Positions 48,092-56,736 of a stretch of 64,000 bases of DNA are shown in pieces (within the stretch, counting starts at the first letter, position 1; every line of letters starts with the position of its first letter). This DNA comes from Methylomicrobium agile (GTDB lineage Bacteria > Pseudomonadota > Gammaproteobacteria > Methylococcales > Methylomonadaceae): assembly GCF_000733855.1 (NCBI RefSeq), contig NZ_JPOJ01000001.1:1984001-2048000 (forward strand), in the 5' to 3' direction. A model generated the notes under the pieces. It was not told the DNA's origin. It made no database searches and worked only from the letters and a program-made list of their open reading frames with translations. A program made the position numbers and the translations under genes.

Positions 48092-48777
48092 GACACGGTC
48101 TCCGTAAAATAGTGTTGAAAAGTGGCGGCCAGTTGTTGGCGTAATTGGGTCAAAGTGACGAAATACGGATCGATCTTCGATAATTGGTCGATCAAAGGCT
48201 GGTAAGTCCCTCCGAAAAAGCCCAGCCATTGACGGAAGTCATCGATATTGCTTTCGGTACGGCGGCGCGAGTCGATGAAATGATAAAAAATGCTGTTGGT
48301 CGACAGGAGAGGAATCACTCCCACCATCTCTTGCGGCGCGGCCACAGAGGTGCGCGACTCGAATACGACGATCTGCGAGCGGATGAATTGGAAGCGTTGC
48401 GAGGCTTGCGACCATTGCAGATATTCGCTTTCTTCGAGACGGTCGTCGATGTACTCCAGCAAGCGGTAGCGCAGGTCTTCGGGATTATTGTAAAAGGTGG
48501 GGTCGAGAACGGCCAATTGCTCGGCCAGTTTCGCATCGTGCAGGCTGTGGCGTACCCAGCTTGCAAAATCGTTGATATATTCCGCTTCTTCAAAGTGAGG
48601 CAACAACAGATTGCCCCAGAAATGGTAATAAAGACTGTCCGGACTCAGTGTTTCGATATGGTCGCGGAGTTCTTTCAAGGTCGCCGCGCGTTTGTGAGTG
48701 GCAATCGCGATCAATGCGCAATCTTTAAAGACAAACCGCGGAATATCGGTTTGAGTTGGGTCATTTACCGCATTCAT
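48088..48777 (-). CDS. DUF5752 family protein, first gene of the trehalose operon
   Basis: The 229-residue protein begins at ATG 48777 with a GGGGGAG stretch upstream (a GTG at 48816 is a poorer alternative). It is soluble, rich in Tyr, Phe, His and acidic residues, with FVFKDCALIAIATHKRAATLKELRDHIETLSPDSLYYHFWGNLL and, further on, TNSIFYHFIDSRRRTESNIDDFRQWL, two similar YHF-containing segments that suggest an internal duplication. I recall this as the DUF5752 family, found next to TreT-type enzymes. Its ATGA overlap with treT suggests a partner or regulator of that enzyme; no activity is known. Confidence 0.8.
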   Translation of the reverse strand: MNAVNDPTQTDIPRFVFKDCALIAIATHKRAATLKELRDHIETLSPDSLYYHFWGNLLLPHFEEAEYINDFASWVRHSLHDAKLAEQLAVLDPTFYNNPEDLRYRLLEYIDDRLEESEYLQWSQASQRFQFIRSQIVVFESRTSVAAPQEMVGVIPLLSTNSIFYHFIDSRRRTESNIDDFRQWLGFFGGTYQPLIDQLSKIDPYFVTLTQLRQQLAATFQHYFTETVS

Positions 48778-49941
48778 CAGGATTGACTCCCCCGGTAATC
48801 GCACAAAATGGGGCACCGGTGTTTTTCCGAAACATGAGATTTATCCGTTTGCTGAAACTTGTTAACAAACAGGGTTGTTTATGTTTTAAAATAATGTCCA
48901 ATGTCTAGATTTTTATTTATAACTCATTGGTTGTAAATGGTTTTTGTTTTAAGTAATTTATTAGAGGCAAGGGCTGTTATTCGAGTTCCAATTTTATTGG
49001 AATGTTAAATTAGGCATATCAATTAACAAATATTGATAACTTGCGATAATATAAATAGTTATATTCGTTAAGTGATTATTAAATTGCTTGAATGTTTGAT
49101 GTTTCAGAGTTTCGCTCTTGGTTTTTAGGTTTATTCAATGGAGTAATCGACGAGCTGACGGTATAGAAAGAGATATTACGAAAAGGGATTTGAAATAACT
49201 TAAAATACCTTTAATAAAGCCTCGGTATTTCTTAAACAGTGCCGGTACAATACTGAAGCCGAACCAGGAGCTGAACTTTATTTCTTTATATTATAAAGGC
49301 TTAGTTGGAACCAGAGCCGTCGTTTTTCGGGAATTGATATTTCGTATATCCATTTAATATCCGTAGGCCCTCATTATTTGTATATTTACAGTTTTCTGGT
49401 TATAAATATAAACTGGTATCCGCTGGCGAAGAGGGCCATGTCGTTAAGTTGAGCCGTCGTCCGGCATTTCCGGCCGGAATGACGCAGTTTTTTAACGGCA
49501 TCGGTGGAGAGGGGCATTCCCCGAAACCTGACATTAAATCATCATGAGTAAAAATGCGGCTTCGTCAGCGATTCGAGTGAGCGCGGATTGGTTTGACGTG
49601 CCGATGAAGAACGGCCGGGCGAGCTACAGGAAGATCGGAACAGGACACGATCGGCTCCGGCAAGCGCGGGCACCCTACCCGGGGATAGGGCGGAGATAGC
49701 GGTTATGCCATCGGGTAAAATAGTCAATCTGTATTGCGTTGTAAGGCGTTGTAAATTGATCGGCGCGGGGACATTTGCGTGTAGCTAGCGCTATGCCCGG
49801 TCGGATGTTCTACTCGGTTTAGATAATAAAAAGCAATGGAAAATGTTGTATTTAAGGTGCGCCGAACGAAAGGGGTCGATTTTTGCCGGTTTTCGTTTGG
49901 TGTTATGCGGATGAAAAATCGATGGCAAACAGGAACATTTT
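48778..49941. other. Long AT-rich intergenic region
   Basis: About 1.2 kb between the divergent trehalose operon and the HEAGH gene. From about 48860 to 49430 it is clearly AT-rich by eye, unlike the rest of the window, with no open frame of substance. A repeat piece at 49436-49520 (GCCATGTCGTTAAG, CCGGCATTTCCGGCCGGAATGACG) belongs to the family seen at 41880 and 52439. Promoters for both flanking genes should be here. A 61-codon minus-strand frame at 49542-49727 has no family or ribosome support. Confidence 0.6.
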
Positions 49942-50670
49942 ATGAACAAGTACACCCACAACTTTATAAAGGCGTCGCGTCTGGCTCATAAAGAGCTCAG
50001 CAGAAGAAACGCCATCCATGAGGCCGGACATGCTGCCGCCATTTATCTGGGCAACAAGCAAAAAGGTTTGCCGCCGGTCTATTTTCGGATTACGATCAAT
50101 GGTATAGTGCAAAGCGATAGCCAATCAAAACGTCTTCTCGGCGATATCTACGATACCTATATTGCCAAAGTGGAAGGCGGTCGCCTGGTTCAGAATCTGC
50201 CCACGTCCTTTGCCGCAGCGACAAAGGATTTTTCCGCCGCCCAGAAACTCGCCTATGAAACCGCATTCGAAGCGGACATCATCAATTTGCTGGCGGGGCC
50301 GGTGGTTGAAGCCAAGGATGTCGCCATGCGCAACGACGAACGGGTCGACGCGGGCCGGATTAACGTCAATGCGCTGCAGTATTATGACGGGTCGTATGAA
50401 CTGGATGTTGTCAGGGAATACTTTGAATGTTTTTTTGATCACGAAGACCTGAAAAAAAGAAAGATCAATGAATTCTTCCTGGCCGCATTCGCTTTCGTCA
50501 GCGATTACTCGAACTGGAGCGCCATCAATAGGTTGGCGGATCATATTCTGGCTGACGACAAGCTTATCATTGATTGCGATGAGATTATTTCGGTTCTGGA
50601 AGATGAAAGCCGCTTTCCGTTGACCGATTCGGTTTTGCCGAACTCCATGTCATTATCGGGAGGTTTTTGA
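49942..50670 (+). CDS. Orphan HEAGH zinc-protease-like protein (M41-like)
   Basis: The 242-residue cytosolic-looking protein carries His26-Glu-Ala-Gly-His30, a zinc-binding HExxH in the HEAGHA context of FtsH-type (M41) peptidases. Further on, FEADIINLLAGPVVEAKDV recalls the M41 LAGRAAEE helix, and Asp136 in RVDAGRIN lies where M41 places its third zinc ligand. The end (RLADHILADDKLIIDCDEIISVLE) also resembles the last M41 helices. There is no AAA ATPase domain or membrane span, so this is a stand-alone peptidase domain or a derived one. AGGAA lies upstream of the ATG. Neighbours give no clue to a substrate. Confidence 0.65.
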   Translation: MNKYTHNFIKASRLAHKELSRRNAIHEAGHAAAIYLGNKQKGLPPVYFRITINGIVQSDSQSKRLLGDIYDTYIAKVEGGRLVQNLPTSFAAATKDFSAAQKLAYETAFEADIINLLAGPVVEAKDVAMRNDERVDAGRINVNALQYYDGSYELDVVREYFECFFDHEDLKKRKINEFFLAAFAFVSDYSNWSAINRLADHILADDKLIIDCDEIISVLEDESRFPLTDSVLPNSMSLSGGF

Positions 50671-50895
50671 ATTTAAGCTGATTTTGGTCATTATGAACAA
50701 TTCGCCCTGCATGAAATCCAAAAATAATTATGTAGGCGGAATATGATGATGCGCTGGATCAGCGTTCCACTAAGGTAGAGCTGTTGCCTGAGTTTAGCGG
50801 TAAGAATCTGCCCATCTTCGAGGAGGCAGAATCGTAGTAAACGTGTCCAAAATCAATATGCTGTTGACAGTTCAAATTTCGATGGAGCTCAACTG

Positions 50896-52371
50896 ATGAC
50901 TATGAAGACCGATCTACTCTCCGATCAGCTACAAAGGCAGTTGGAGTTGCGCGAAAAAGCCGAAGCTCGAATTGCCCATGTCGCCATAAAAGACCGGGAG
51001 GTTCCAAGCCCTGACAAACTGTTGCACGAATTGCGGGTCCACCAGATCGAACTGGAAATGCAAAACGAGGAACTGCGGCGCTCGCAGAGCGAACTGACTG
51101 CCTCGCGCGACCGGTACGCCGATCTTTACGATTTTGCGCCGGTCAGTTATTTTACGATTACCTGGGGCGGCGTGATTCTCGAATGCAATCTCACCGGCGC
51201 GAAATTGTTCGACACGCCCCGCAAAAAGTTGATCAATCGGCTGTTTGCGCAGTTTATTGCCGAAGAAGAAAAAGACCCGTGGCACCGGTTTTTTTGCCAG
51301 GCTCGCCAGAATGCGGATAAACAGAGCTGCGAAGCGCGGATTCGGCGCGCCGACAGTTCCGCTTTTTATGTACAGATCGACTGTCTGCGCATCGAGATTG
51401 ACGGCGAACTGCCGATTTTCCGTTTGGCGCTCAGCGACATTTCTTCCCTCAAGCAGGCCGAACAATGCCTGCGCGTGGCTGCCGCGGCTTTCGAGACCCA
51501 GGAAGCCATCCTGATCACCGACGCGGATAAGGCCATTCTCCGCTCCAATAAAGCCTTCACCCGGATTACCGGTTACAGCGCGAAAGAAATTGCCGGTCAG
51601 ACGCCTTCATTTTTTCAATGCGGCCTGCAGGACGATTTGTTTTCGGAATCTTTGTGGATCTCCATGGTGCGCGACGGCTATTGGCAAGGCGAAGCCTGCG
51701 AGCGGCGCAAGAACGGCGAGGTTTTTCCCGTCTCGCTCAGCATCACCCAGGTAATCGGGCCCGATGGACGCATCAGCCATTATGTGATCTGTTTTTCGGA
51801 CATTACCTTGCAAAAGGAAGCTGAAAAGGTCCTGCTGAACAAAAAGGCCTTCCTCGAAAAACAGATCAAGATCATGCATTCGGACCTCGGGAAAGCCAAT
51901 AAGGAAACTTCCGAAATGAACACCGCTTTGCAGGTGATGCTCAAGCAGCAACAGGCGGAGCTTTCCAAGGCCCAGTTCTCGCTTTCGCAGGAAGCGGAAA
52001 GAACGGTGCTGCCTTTTCTGAAAAAGTTGAAAGAGCATACCCGCGATAAAAACGAAATCCGCTTGATCGGCATTCTGGAAGTCAATTTGAAGCATTTGCT
52101 GGAATCGTACGGCGTTTCGGAAAGCTTGCCGGCCGCCTATATGAAACTGACTCCGGTCGAAATCCAGGTGGCGTCGATGATCAGGCAGGCCATGCCGACA
52201 AAAGTGATCGCTTCGATGCTGAAGCTCTCGCCGGGAACGGTCAATATTCACCGGAAGCACATCCGCAAAAAATTGGGATTGAACAGCCGTTCGTTGAATC
52301 TGACCGGCTATTTGATGTCCCTGCATGAGGAGGCTCCGCTCGGCGATCAAAGTGTCTGTTCCGAGCATTGA
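50896..52371 (+). CDS. PAS-PAS-LuxR transcriptional regulator
   Basis: The 491-residue protein has an N-terminal coiled coil with LLHELRVHQIELEMQNEELRRSQ, a motif common before PAS domains; PAS 1 (about 75-190: YADLYDFAPVSYFTI); PAS 2 with PAC (about 195-310: ILITDADKAILRSNKAFTRITGYSAKEIAGQ, RKNGEVFPVSLSI); a second coiled coil; and a LuxR-type helix-turn-helix at the C-terminus (LTPVEIQVASMIRQAMPTKVIASMLKLSPGTVNIHRKHIRKKLGL). There is neither receiver nor kinase domain, so it likely binds a ligand or cofactor through PAS and controls DNA directly. GGAG eight bases before ATG 50896 supports the start. A strong terminator follows. Confidence 0.9.
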   Translation: MTMKTDLLSDQLQRQLELREKAEARIAHVAIKDREVPSPDKLLHELRVHQIELEMQNEELRRSQSELTASRDRYADLYDFAPVSYFTITWGGVILECNLTGAKLFDTPRKKLINRLFAQFIAEEEKDPWHRFFCQARQNADKQSCEARIRRADSSAFYVQIDCLRIEIDGELPIFRLALSDISSLKQAEQCLRVAAAAFETQEAILITDADKAILRSNKAFTRITGYSAKEIAGQTPSFFQCGLQDDLFSESLWISMVRDGYWQGEACERRKNGEVFPVSLSITQVIGPDGRISHYVICFSDITLQKEAEKVLLNKKAFLEKQIKIMHSDLGKANKETSEMNTALQVMLKQQQAELSKAQFSLSQEAERTVLPFLKKLKEHTRDKNEIRLIGILEVNLKHLLESYGVSESLPAAYMKLTPVEIQVASMIRQAMPTKVIASMLKLSPGTVNIHRKHIRKKLGLNSRSLNLTGYLMSLHEEAPLGDQSVCSEH

Positions 52372-52393
52372 ATTCCAGCTCCGGCGGGTTCGG

Positions 52394-52439
52394 GCGCATG
52401 ATGCTTCCGGGATGGGAAACATCATGCGCGGGGCTTTTT
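52394..52439 (+). terminator. Rho-independent terminator after the PAS-LuxR gene
   Basis: A perfect 10-bp stem (GCGCATGATG at 52394-52403, CATCATGCGC at 52420-52429) with a 16-base loop, followed by GGGGC and five T (52435-52439). It starts 22 bases after the stop codon. Confidence 0.8.
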
Positions 52440-52804
52440 AGAGCATTTTCGTTTTGGGTGTACGGTCATAAGCCATGCCGCAAAGTGAGAGGAAACGCGT
52501 CATTCCGGCAGGGATTGCCGGACGACTGCATGGATGCGGGAGATACGAGCCCAAGGAAGGGCGAGGTAGATCGCGTCGGGAACACGCGATCGAGAGCAAC
52601 GCAAGGAGCGGTTGCCGAATCCAGAAGCCAGGGATGGCAAGCTTTAATGCATCCCTGCAGTCTGGATCTCGGCACAAATCTGTCTGGAACAGATTTGCAT
52701 TGACCCGAAGGGGGCCAGGCAGGAAAGCCTGGCATGAATCCCTGCCGAGATGACGGCTTGACTTAACGGTAGTGCGCCCTTATACGCGATATGAAAATGC
52801 TCTA
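52439..52804. repeat. 366-bp element bounded by 12-bp inverted ends
   Basis: TAGAGCATTTTC at 52439-52450 and GAAAATGCTCTA at 52793-52804 are exact inverted ends. Inside are several smaller palindromes (CGGCAGGGATTGCCG, GATCGCGTCGGGAACACGCGATC, AATCTGTCTGGAACAGATT, GCCAGGCAGGAAAGCCTGGC). No protein is supported. Right-end-like sequence recurs at about 41930-41953, and the CGGCAGGGATTGCCGG core at 63640-63656. It looks like a non-coding, possibly mobile, miniature element. Confidence 0.65.
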
Positions 52805-53163
52805 GCCATCTTTCGTCTCTTTTCTTCGTCTCTCTTCAGAATTAGGTTCGGCCGGCTCGTTTTGATGGGAACGGGGAACCTGACTCGGCCAATGCTCCGG
52901 CGGGAGCTAAACCTTCGCTCGTGCCGCCGCGTCCTGCTTCGCGCTATGTCAACTGATTCAAGATGTAAAAAATCATGGAAGTTTTGTGGTATTTCGGATT
53001 GAAAACCTCATCCCGGTCTATTAAAAATAGGATATCGATTCTATCTATTCTTTATCATTAATTACCTGTTCTTCAATGTTTACATTTAACTGTCATGTTG
53101 TAAATTTAACCAATTAAAAATAAAAAGAACATCTGTTATTAATTAGAGTGAAGGTGGCGAATT
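52805..53163. other. Intergenic region, AT-rich in its right half
   Basis: The left half (to about 52970) is ordinary in composition and non-coding. From about 53010 to 53150 it is AT-rich, with many TTAA and AATT steps, and probably carries the promoter of the secreted-protein gene at 53164. I cannot pick a single convincing promoter. Confidence 0.4.
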
Positions 53164-53487
53164 ATGACTAAGCAAGAGATATCGATAGCGTTTGTTGCAG
53201 CTTTTATTATGGTTTTATTTTTCGTTTCACCGCTCGCGCATGCAGCCGGCGCCAGTGAAGAAGAACAACAGGAAGAGTCGTTTAGCGAGCCTGTTCAGGA
53301 ACTGACCGGAAGGGCGGGAGATATTTCGGTATATTCTCATATTTACGGCGCCGATTTCATGACCGAGCAAGAAAGATGCAACTATCTGCTGAAGCTCGAC
53401 GGTATGAAGACGAAGGAGGAGAGGGCCGCATTTCGAGCCCGGCACCATAAAGAAATCGATAAGCGGCGCAAAGAAAAGGGCGGCTGA
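53164..53487 (+). CDS. Small secreted protein with a charged C-terminus
   Basis: The 107-residue product has a signal peptide (hydrophobic 8-25, likely cleavage after LAHAA), an acidic linker (SEEEQQEESFSE) and a C-terminal segment YGADFMTEQERCNYLLKLDGMKTKEERAAFRARHHKEIDKRRKEKG. Similar MTEQER...EER-F-xxHH segments occur in uncharacterised proteobacterial secreted proteins, sometimes near metal- or stress-related genes. GAAGGTGG before the ATG is a good ribosome site. The next small gene follows 48 bases downstream. Function unknown. Confidence 0.7.
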   Translation: MTKQEISIAFVAAFIMVLFFVSPLAHAAGASEEEQQEESFSEPVQELTGRAGDISVYSHIYGADFMTEQERCNYLLKLDGMKTKEERAAFRARHHKEIDKRRKEKGG

Positions 53488-53535
53488 CGTTTCCGGTTTT
53501 TAAAAAGCAAATAATAACAAAACAATATAGAAGCC

Positions 53536-53814
53536 ATGAAAATTCAAATAATGATGATCGGTGTCATGCTGGCGGTATTATTTTTGATAAATAATCAGGC
53601 AAATAACGCGGGAAAAAATAATCTTTCTCCGCCGAGCCTGATCGTCGAAGCGATTGTGCATTATTACCCCCCTGCTTCCGCCGAAGGAGCGGAAGTATTG
53701 TTGAAATCCGGAAACCGTTCTGACGAATATCAATCCGGAGCTTTTGAAATCGGCAAAAAAATAGAGCCATCTACAGGCCAGGAGAGATACGTTATCAATA
53801 CCGATCATTTCTGA
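53536..53814 (+). CDS. Small exported protein of unknown function
   Basis: The 92-residue product has a hydrophobic N-terminus (MMIGVMLAVLFLI) that could be a signal or anchor, then a short polar domain with IVEAIVHYYPPASAEGAEVLL. No family is recognised and no strong ribosome site is visible. It is on the same strand as the preceding secreted-protein gene, 48 bases after it, which makes it a plausible but not certain gene. Confidence 0.45.
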   Translation: MKIQIMMIGVMLAVLFLINNQANNAGKNNLSPPSLIVEAIVHYYPPASAEGAEVLLKSGNRSDEYQSGAFEIGKKIEPSTGQERYVINTDHF

Positions 53815-53974
53815 ATCAGGCTGGCGGTCCGGCTGCAACTTTCTACATTATTATTCGGTCTTCTGTTGATATAGCCCTTATTTCCTGCACTGATCGAACC
53901 CAAACTCTTTGGATGCCTCGATGCGGAAAATAAAGCGGCGAATTCTAGCGTATCAGGTTGTTCCGGAGGATGAC

Positions 53975-55264
53975 ATGCATTCCCGACGGGTTGTTTGTGC
54001 GGCGGTTGTTTTCTTTCTGCTGATGAGCGGTCTTTCGGATGCGTTGGCGAAACGGGTCGATGAAGAGGCTTACCGCTATCCCTACAAGGATCCTTGGATT
54101 GCAACCTCTACCGTTTCCCTGATGCAGGGGAAGGAAACCATTCCGGGCGGCGCTATCCGCGATCTTCAGATCAAGATTCTGGAGGGCCGCAATCATCCTT
54201 ATCTGGAAGGGAAGGGGGAATTGCTTTACCGGTTTTACCAGCAAAAGACCCCGGCTCCTCTCGTTTTCATCCTGCCCGGAGTGGGCAGCTCGGCTTACGC
54301 CGGCTCGGCCAGGCAAGTGGCGGAGTTTTTGGCCGGGTACGGGTTTCATGTGCTGGTTCTGCCTTCTCCGTTCCACTGGAATTTCGCTTTGGCGGCAAGC
54401 CGTTCCGGCCTGCCCGGCCTGACCGGGAAAGATGCCGAAGATCTTTACCGGGCGATGCAATTAATTCTGAACGAAGTCAAGCAGCGATGGCGGGCGAAAA
54501 TCGGCAAGATCGGCCTATTGGGATTGAGCGTTGGGGCGCTGGATGCGGCATACGTCGGCAAACTGGATACCGCCCAACATAAAATCGGCATTGCGACTTA
54601 CCTCTTGATCAATCCTCCCGTCGATCTGTTGAGATCGGTCCGGCGCATCGACGACATGGCCAGCCTCGGCGGCCTGTATAGCGAAAATCAGCGCGACTAC
54701 CTGGAAAGTTATGCGCTCGGGCTGCTGGGCGAGGCATTACGCAACGATCCCGGTAGTCCGGACTATTTCCTGGGATGGGATCGCAGGATCGGACTTACGG
54801 ACAGGCAAATCGGGTATTTGATCGGGGAGCGGATGCAGCGGGCGGTCGGCGATGCCATTTACGCGGCCGATCTGGCCTTGAATCTGGGCATTTTGAGAAC
54901 TCCGATCAGTTGGGGGGATCGCACTCAGCGGTTTCGGGAGGCTCACTCTTATACGCTGACGGAGTATCTGAAAAAAATTCTTATCGAGCGGCTGCGGCAG
55001 ATGGGCAACGCACGGATTGATCCGGATGAACTCAATGCCCGGAATAGCCTTCCGGCCATCAAAACGATGCTGGAAAATAATCAGAACTTTTTTTTAATGC
55101 ACAATCTGGATGATTTTCTGCTTACCGATCAGGATATCGCCTTTCTGGAAAAAACGTTCGGCGACCGCGCCATGATTTATCCTCATGGCGGCCATTTGGG
55201 CAATCTTTGGTATTCGGCGAACCAGAAAGATATGCTCGGCATTTTCAGGCCGCTATTGAATTGA
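53975..55264 (+). CDS. Exported alpha/beta-hydrolase-fold protein
   Basis: I start at ATG 53975, five bases after GGAGG at 53965-53969, which gives a 429-residue protein with a signal peptide (MHSRRVVCAAVVFFLLMSGLSDALA). The mature part has an alpha/beta-hydrolase layout: PLVFILPGVGSSAYAGSARQVAEFLAGYGFHVLVLPSPFHWNF, then the nucleophile elbow GLSVGA with Ser185, and late DDFLLTDQDIAFLEKTFG and YPHGGHLGNLW, whose Asp and His could complete the triad. It is therefore a probable periplasmic or outer-membrane-associated esterase or lipase; the substrate is unknown. The longer frame from 53909 starts at TTG without ribosome site. Confidence 0.75.
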   Translation: MHSRRVVCAAVVFFLLMSGLSDALAKRVDEEAYRYPYKDPWIATSTVSLMQGKETIPGGAIRDLQIKILEGRNHPYLEGKGELLYRFYQQKTPAPLVFILPGVGSSAYAGSARQVAEFLAGYGFHVLVLPSPFHWNFALAASRSGLPGLTGKDAEDLYRAMQLILNEVKQRWRAKIGKIGLLGLSVGALDAAYVGKLDTAQHKIGIATYLLINPPVDLLRSVRRIDDMASLGGLYSENQRDYLESYALGLLGEALRNDPGSPDYFLGWDRRIGLTDRQIGYLIGERMQRAVGDAIYAADLALNLGILRTPISWGDRTQRFREAHSYTLTEYLKKILIERLRQMGNARIDPDELNARNSLPAIKTMLENNQNFFLMHNLDDFLLTDQDIAFLEKTFGDRAMIYPHGGHLGNLWYSANQKDMLGIFRPLLN

Positions 55265-55432
55265 TCCTATTCTCTGTTGGATATCGTACCGACATTATAC
55301 TGAAGTTAACTCTATAGTTTCACCGCCTTCGCGTAATCCTCGAATTCCGGTTTATCCGATCTTGATCATCGAGCCGGAAAGAGGCGACATGAAGAATAAC
55401 ATCGGGTTGATAATCCAATAGGGAGAATCGAT

Positions 55433-55954
55433 ATGCGTATTTCCAATGGTTTAAATAAAAAGTCCTGGCTGTTGATCGGTTTTTGCGTCGGTTTGCCGGG
55501 AGGCGCTCAAGCAGGCGCGATGGGCGGGGCGGACTCCATCAGCTCGCAAGAACGTACGGGCAGTCCCTCGGCTACTTCGCCGGAAGGGACAAGCGGCTCG
55601 ACGGAAGGCTCCGGCAGTTCGACGGGCGCTAGCGGCAGCAGCGGTTCGCAAGGAAGTTCAGGAACCTCCCGGGGAACGCCGGGTGCTCCAGCGGGAAGTT
55701 CGGGCACTTCAGGAACGTCGGGGGGAACCTCGGGTACGCAACAGAGCGGTTCGAGCGGTCTGGGCAGTTCGCAGGGGATGGGCAAAGTCCGGTCTTTCCA
55801 AAGCGTGGACAAGAATGGCGACGGCTATGTAACCAAAAACGAGCTGGCCGATTCTCCTTCTTTACTCAAGCATTTTGACCGCGCCGATACCAATAAGGAC
55901 GCTCAACTGGAAGAAAATGAGTATAAAAAACTCATTATCGAGAATGAGCAATAA
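55433..55954 (+). CDS. Secreted Gly/Ser/Thr-rich EF-hand protein
   Basis: The 173-residue protein has a signal peptide ending near GAQAGA, then about 90 residues of low-complexity Gly, Ser and Thr (STGASGSSGSQGSSG and similar), then two EF-hands: DKNGDGYVTKNE and DTNKDAQLEENE, each with the 1-3-5-7-12 acidic pattern. It should bind calcium outside the cytoplasm. A ribosome site AGGGAGA precedes the ATG. The disordered segment is typical of a linker or wall-spanning region. Similar composition recurs in the lipoproteins at 56476 and 56737, so the group may act together. Confidence 0.8.
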   Translation: MRISNGLNKKSWLLIGFCVGLPGGAQAGAMGGADSISSQERTGSPSATSPEGTSGSTEGSGSSTGASGSSGSQGSSGTSRGTPGAPAGSSGTSGTSGGTSGTQQSGSSGLGSSQGMGKVRSFQSVDKNGDGYVTKNELADSPSLLKHFDRADTNKDAQLEENEYKKLIIENEQ

Positions 55955-56162
55955 GGAATCGGAGAGTTTATTGAAACCGATCTTTTAAAATTATATTGAT
56001 TTCTTCTGCAGTGCTGGATTTTAGTCTTATGTTTGTTGATGTACAGAATGATTTCCGTCCTTTATGTAGATTTGTTTCTGTCTTGACTCATGTTGTTATC
56101 CGGATTTAAGTTCAGTTTTTTTCAGAAGGTTGATCAACGGTTCAGAATTAAGGAAAAACCTT

Positions 56163-56363
56163 ATGAGATATAACCCAACAGACAACAACGAGAGTCAATT
56201 CAAGAGTAAGTCAAAAGATAGGCGGCGCAGGCTTGCCGATGATGAACTTGGACGATTTTCAGGCAAATCGGATACTCTCCTCAAGAAGACTCAACGGAAG
56301 TACAAGATCGCCAAAAAGGAAGCCGACAAACAAATCAAGGACTGGGAAAAAGCCTACAGTTAG
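56163..56363 (+). CDS. Small highly charged protein
   Basis: From ATG 56163, eight bases after AGGAA, the product is 66 residues and very basic and acidic (KSKSKDRRRRLADDELGRFSGKSDTLLKKTQRKYKIAKKEADKQIKDWEKAYS). It has no signal peptide, so it is cytosolic and probably helical. The size and charge suggest a stress-induced or nucleic-acid-binding peptide of the general CsbD-like kind, but I see no CsbD motif. The alternative TTG at 56130 is less likely. Confidence 0.6.
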   Translation: MRYNPTDNNESQFKSKSKDRRRRLADDELGRFSGKSDTLLKKTQRKYKIAKKEADKQIKDWEKAYS

Positions 56364-56475
56364 CGCCATGATCCGTTCAAGGACCTTAGGCGAATCTTAT
56401 TGTTAGCGCCGGTAAAGCAGCCGACGTTAATGATTCTGCCAAATTCCAAGGCAAATAACACGAGGAGCATGAAAG

Positions 56476-56709
56476 ATGAACACGAATAAAATTTTTATGA
56501 CGATTTTTTTGAGTTTCCTTCTGGCTTTGGCCGGATGTCAGAAAGACGGCTCGGGCAGCAAGTCAGGCCAGGGAACGCAAAGCTCCGGTACGGGCTCGAC
56601 CCAGGGTTCGGGATCTACGGGAACGGCGGGCTCAGGCACCGGCACGGAGCCAAGCGGAATCAGTCCGGGCGGCGAAACCGGTTCGGGCTCGGGCACCGGA
56701 ACGAGATAG
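56476..56709 (+). CDS. Gly/Ser-rich small lipoprotein
   Basis: The 77-residue product has a lipoprotein signal (IFLSFLLALAGC, Cys at about 21) and then almost only Gly, Ser and Thr (GSGSKSGQGTQSSG and onward). It has no folded domain. Its first 36 codons closely match those of the next gene (MTIFLSFLL..AGC.KDGSG), at DNA level too, so one leader has been duplicated. It may be a remnant of a copy of the downstream BON lipoprotein or a real short surface lipoprotein. Confidence 0.65.
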   Translation: MNTNKIFMTIFLSFLLALAGCQKDGSGSKSGQGTQSSGTGSTQGSGSTGTAGSGTGTEPSGISPGGETGSGSGTGTR

Positions 56710-56736
56710 AGAATCTAACCCACCTGCACGAGAGGC

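Noticed and set aside
49542-49727. 61-codon minus-strand frame in the AT-rich intergenic region
   Set aside because: No ribosome site, no recognisable family, and it overlaps repeat-like sequence.
52439-52804. Complete insertion sequence
   Set aside because: There is no transposase open frame between the inverted ends.
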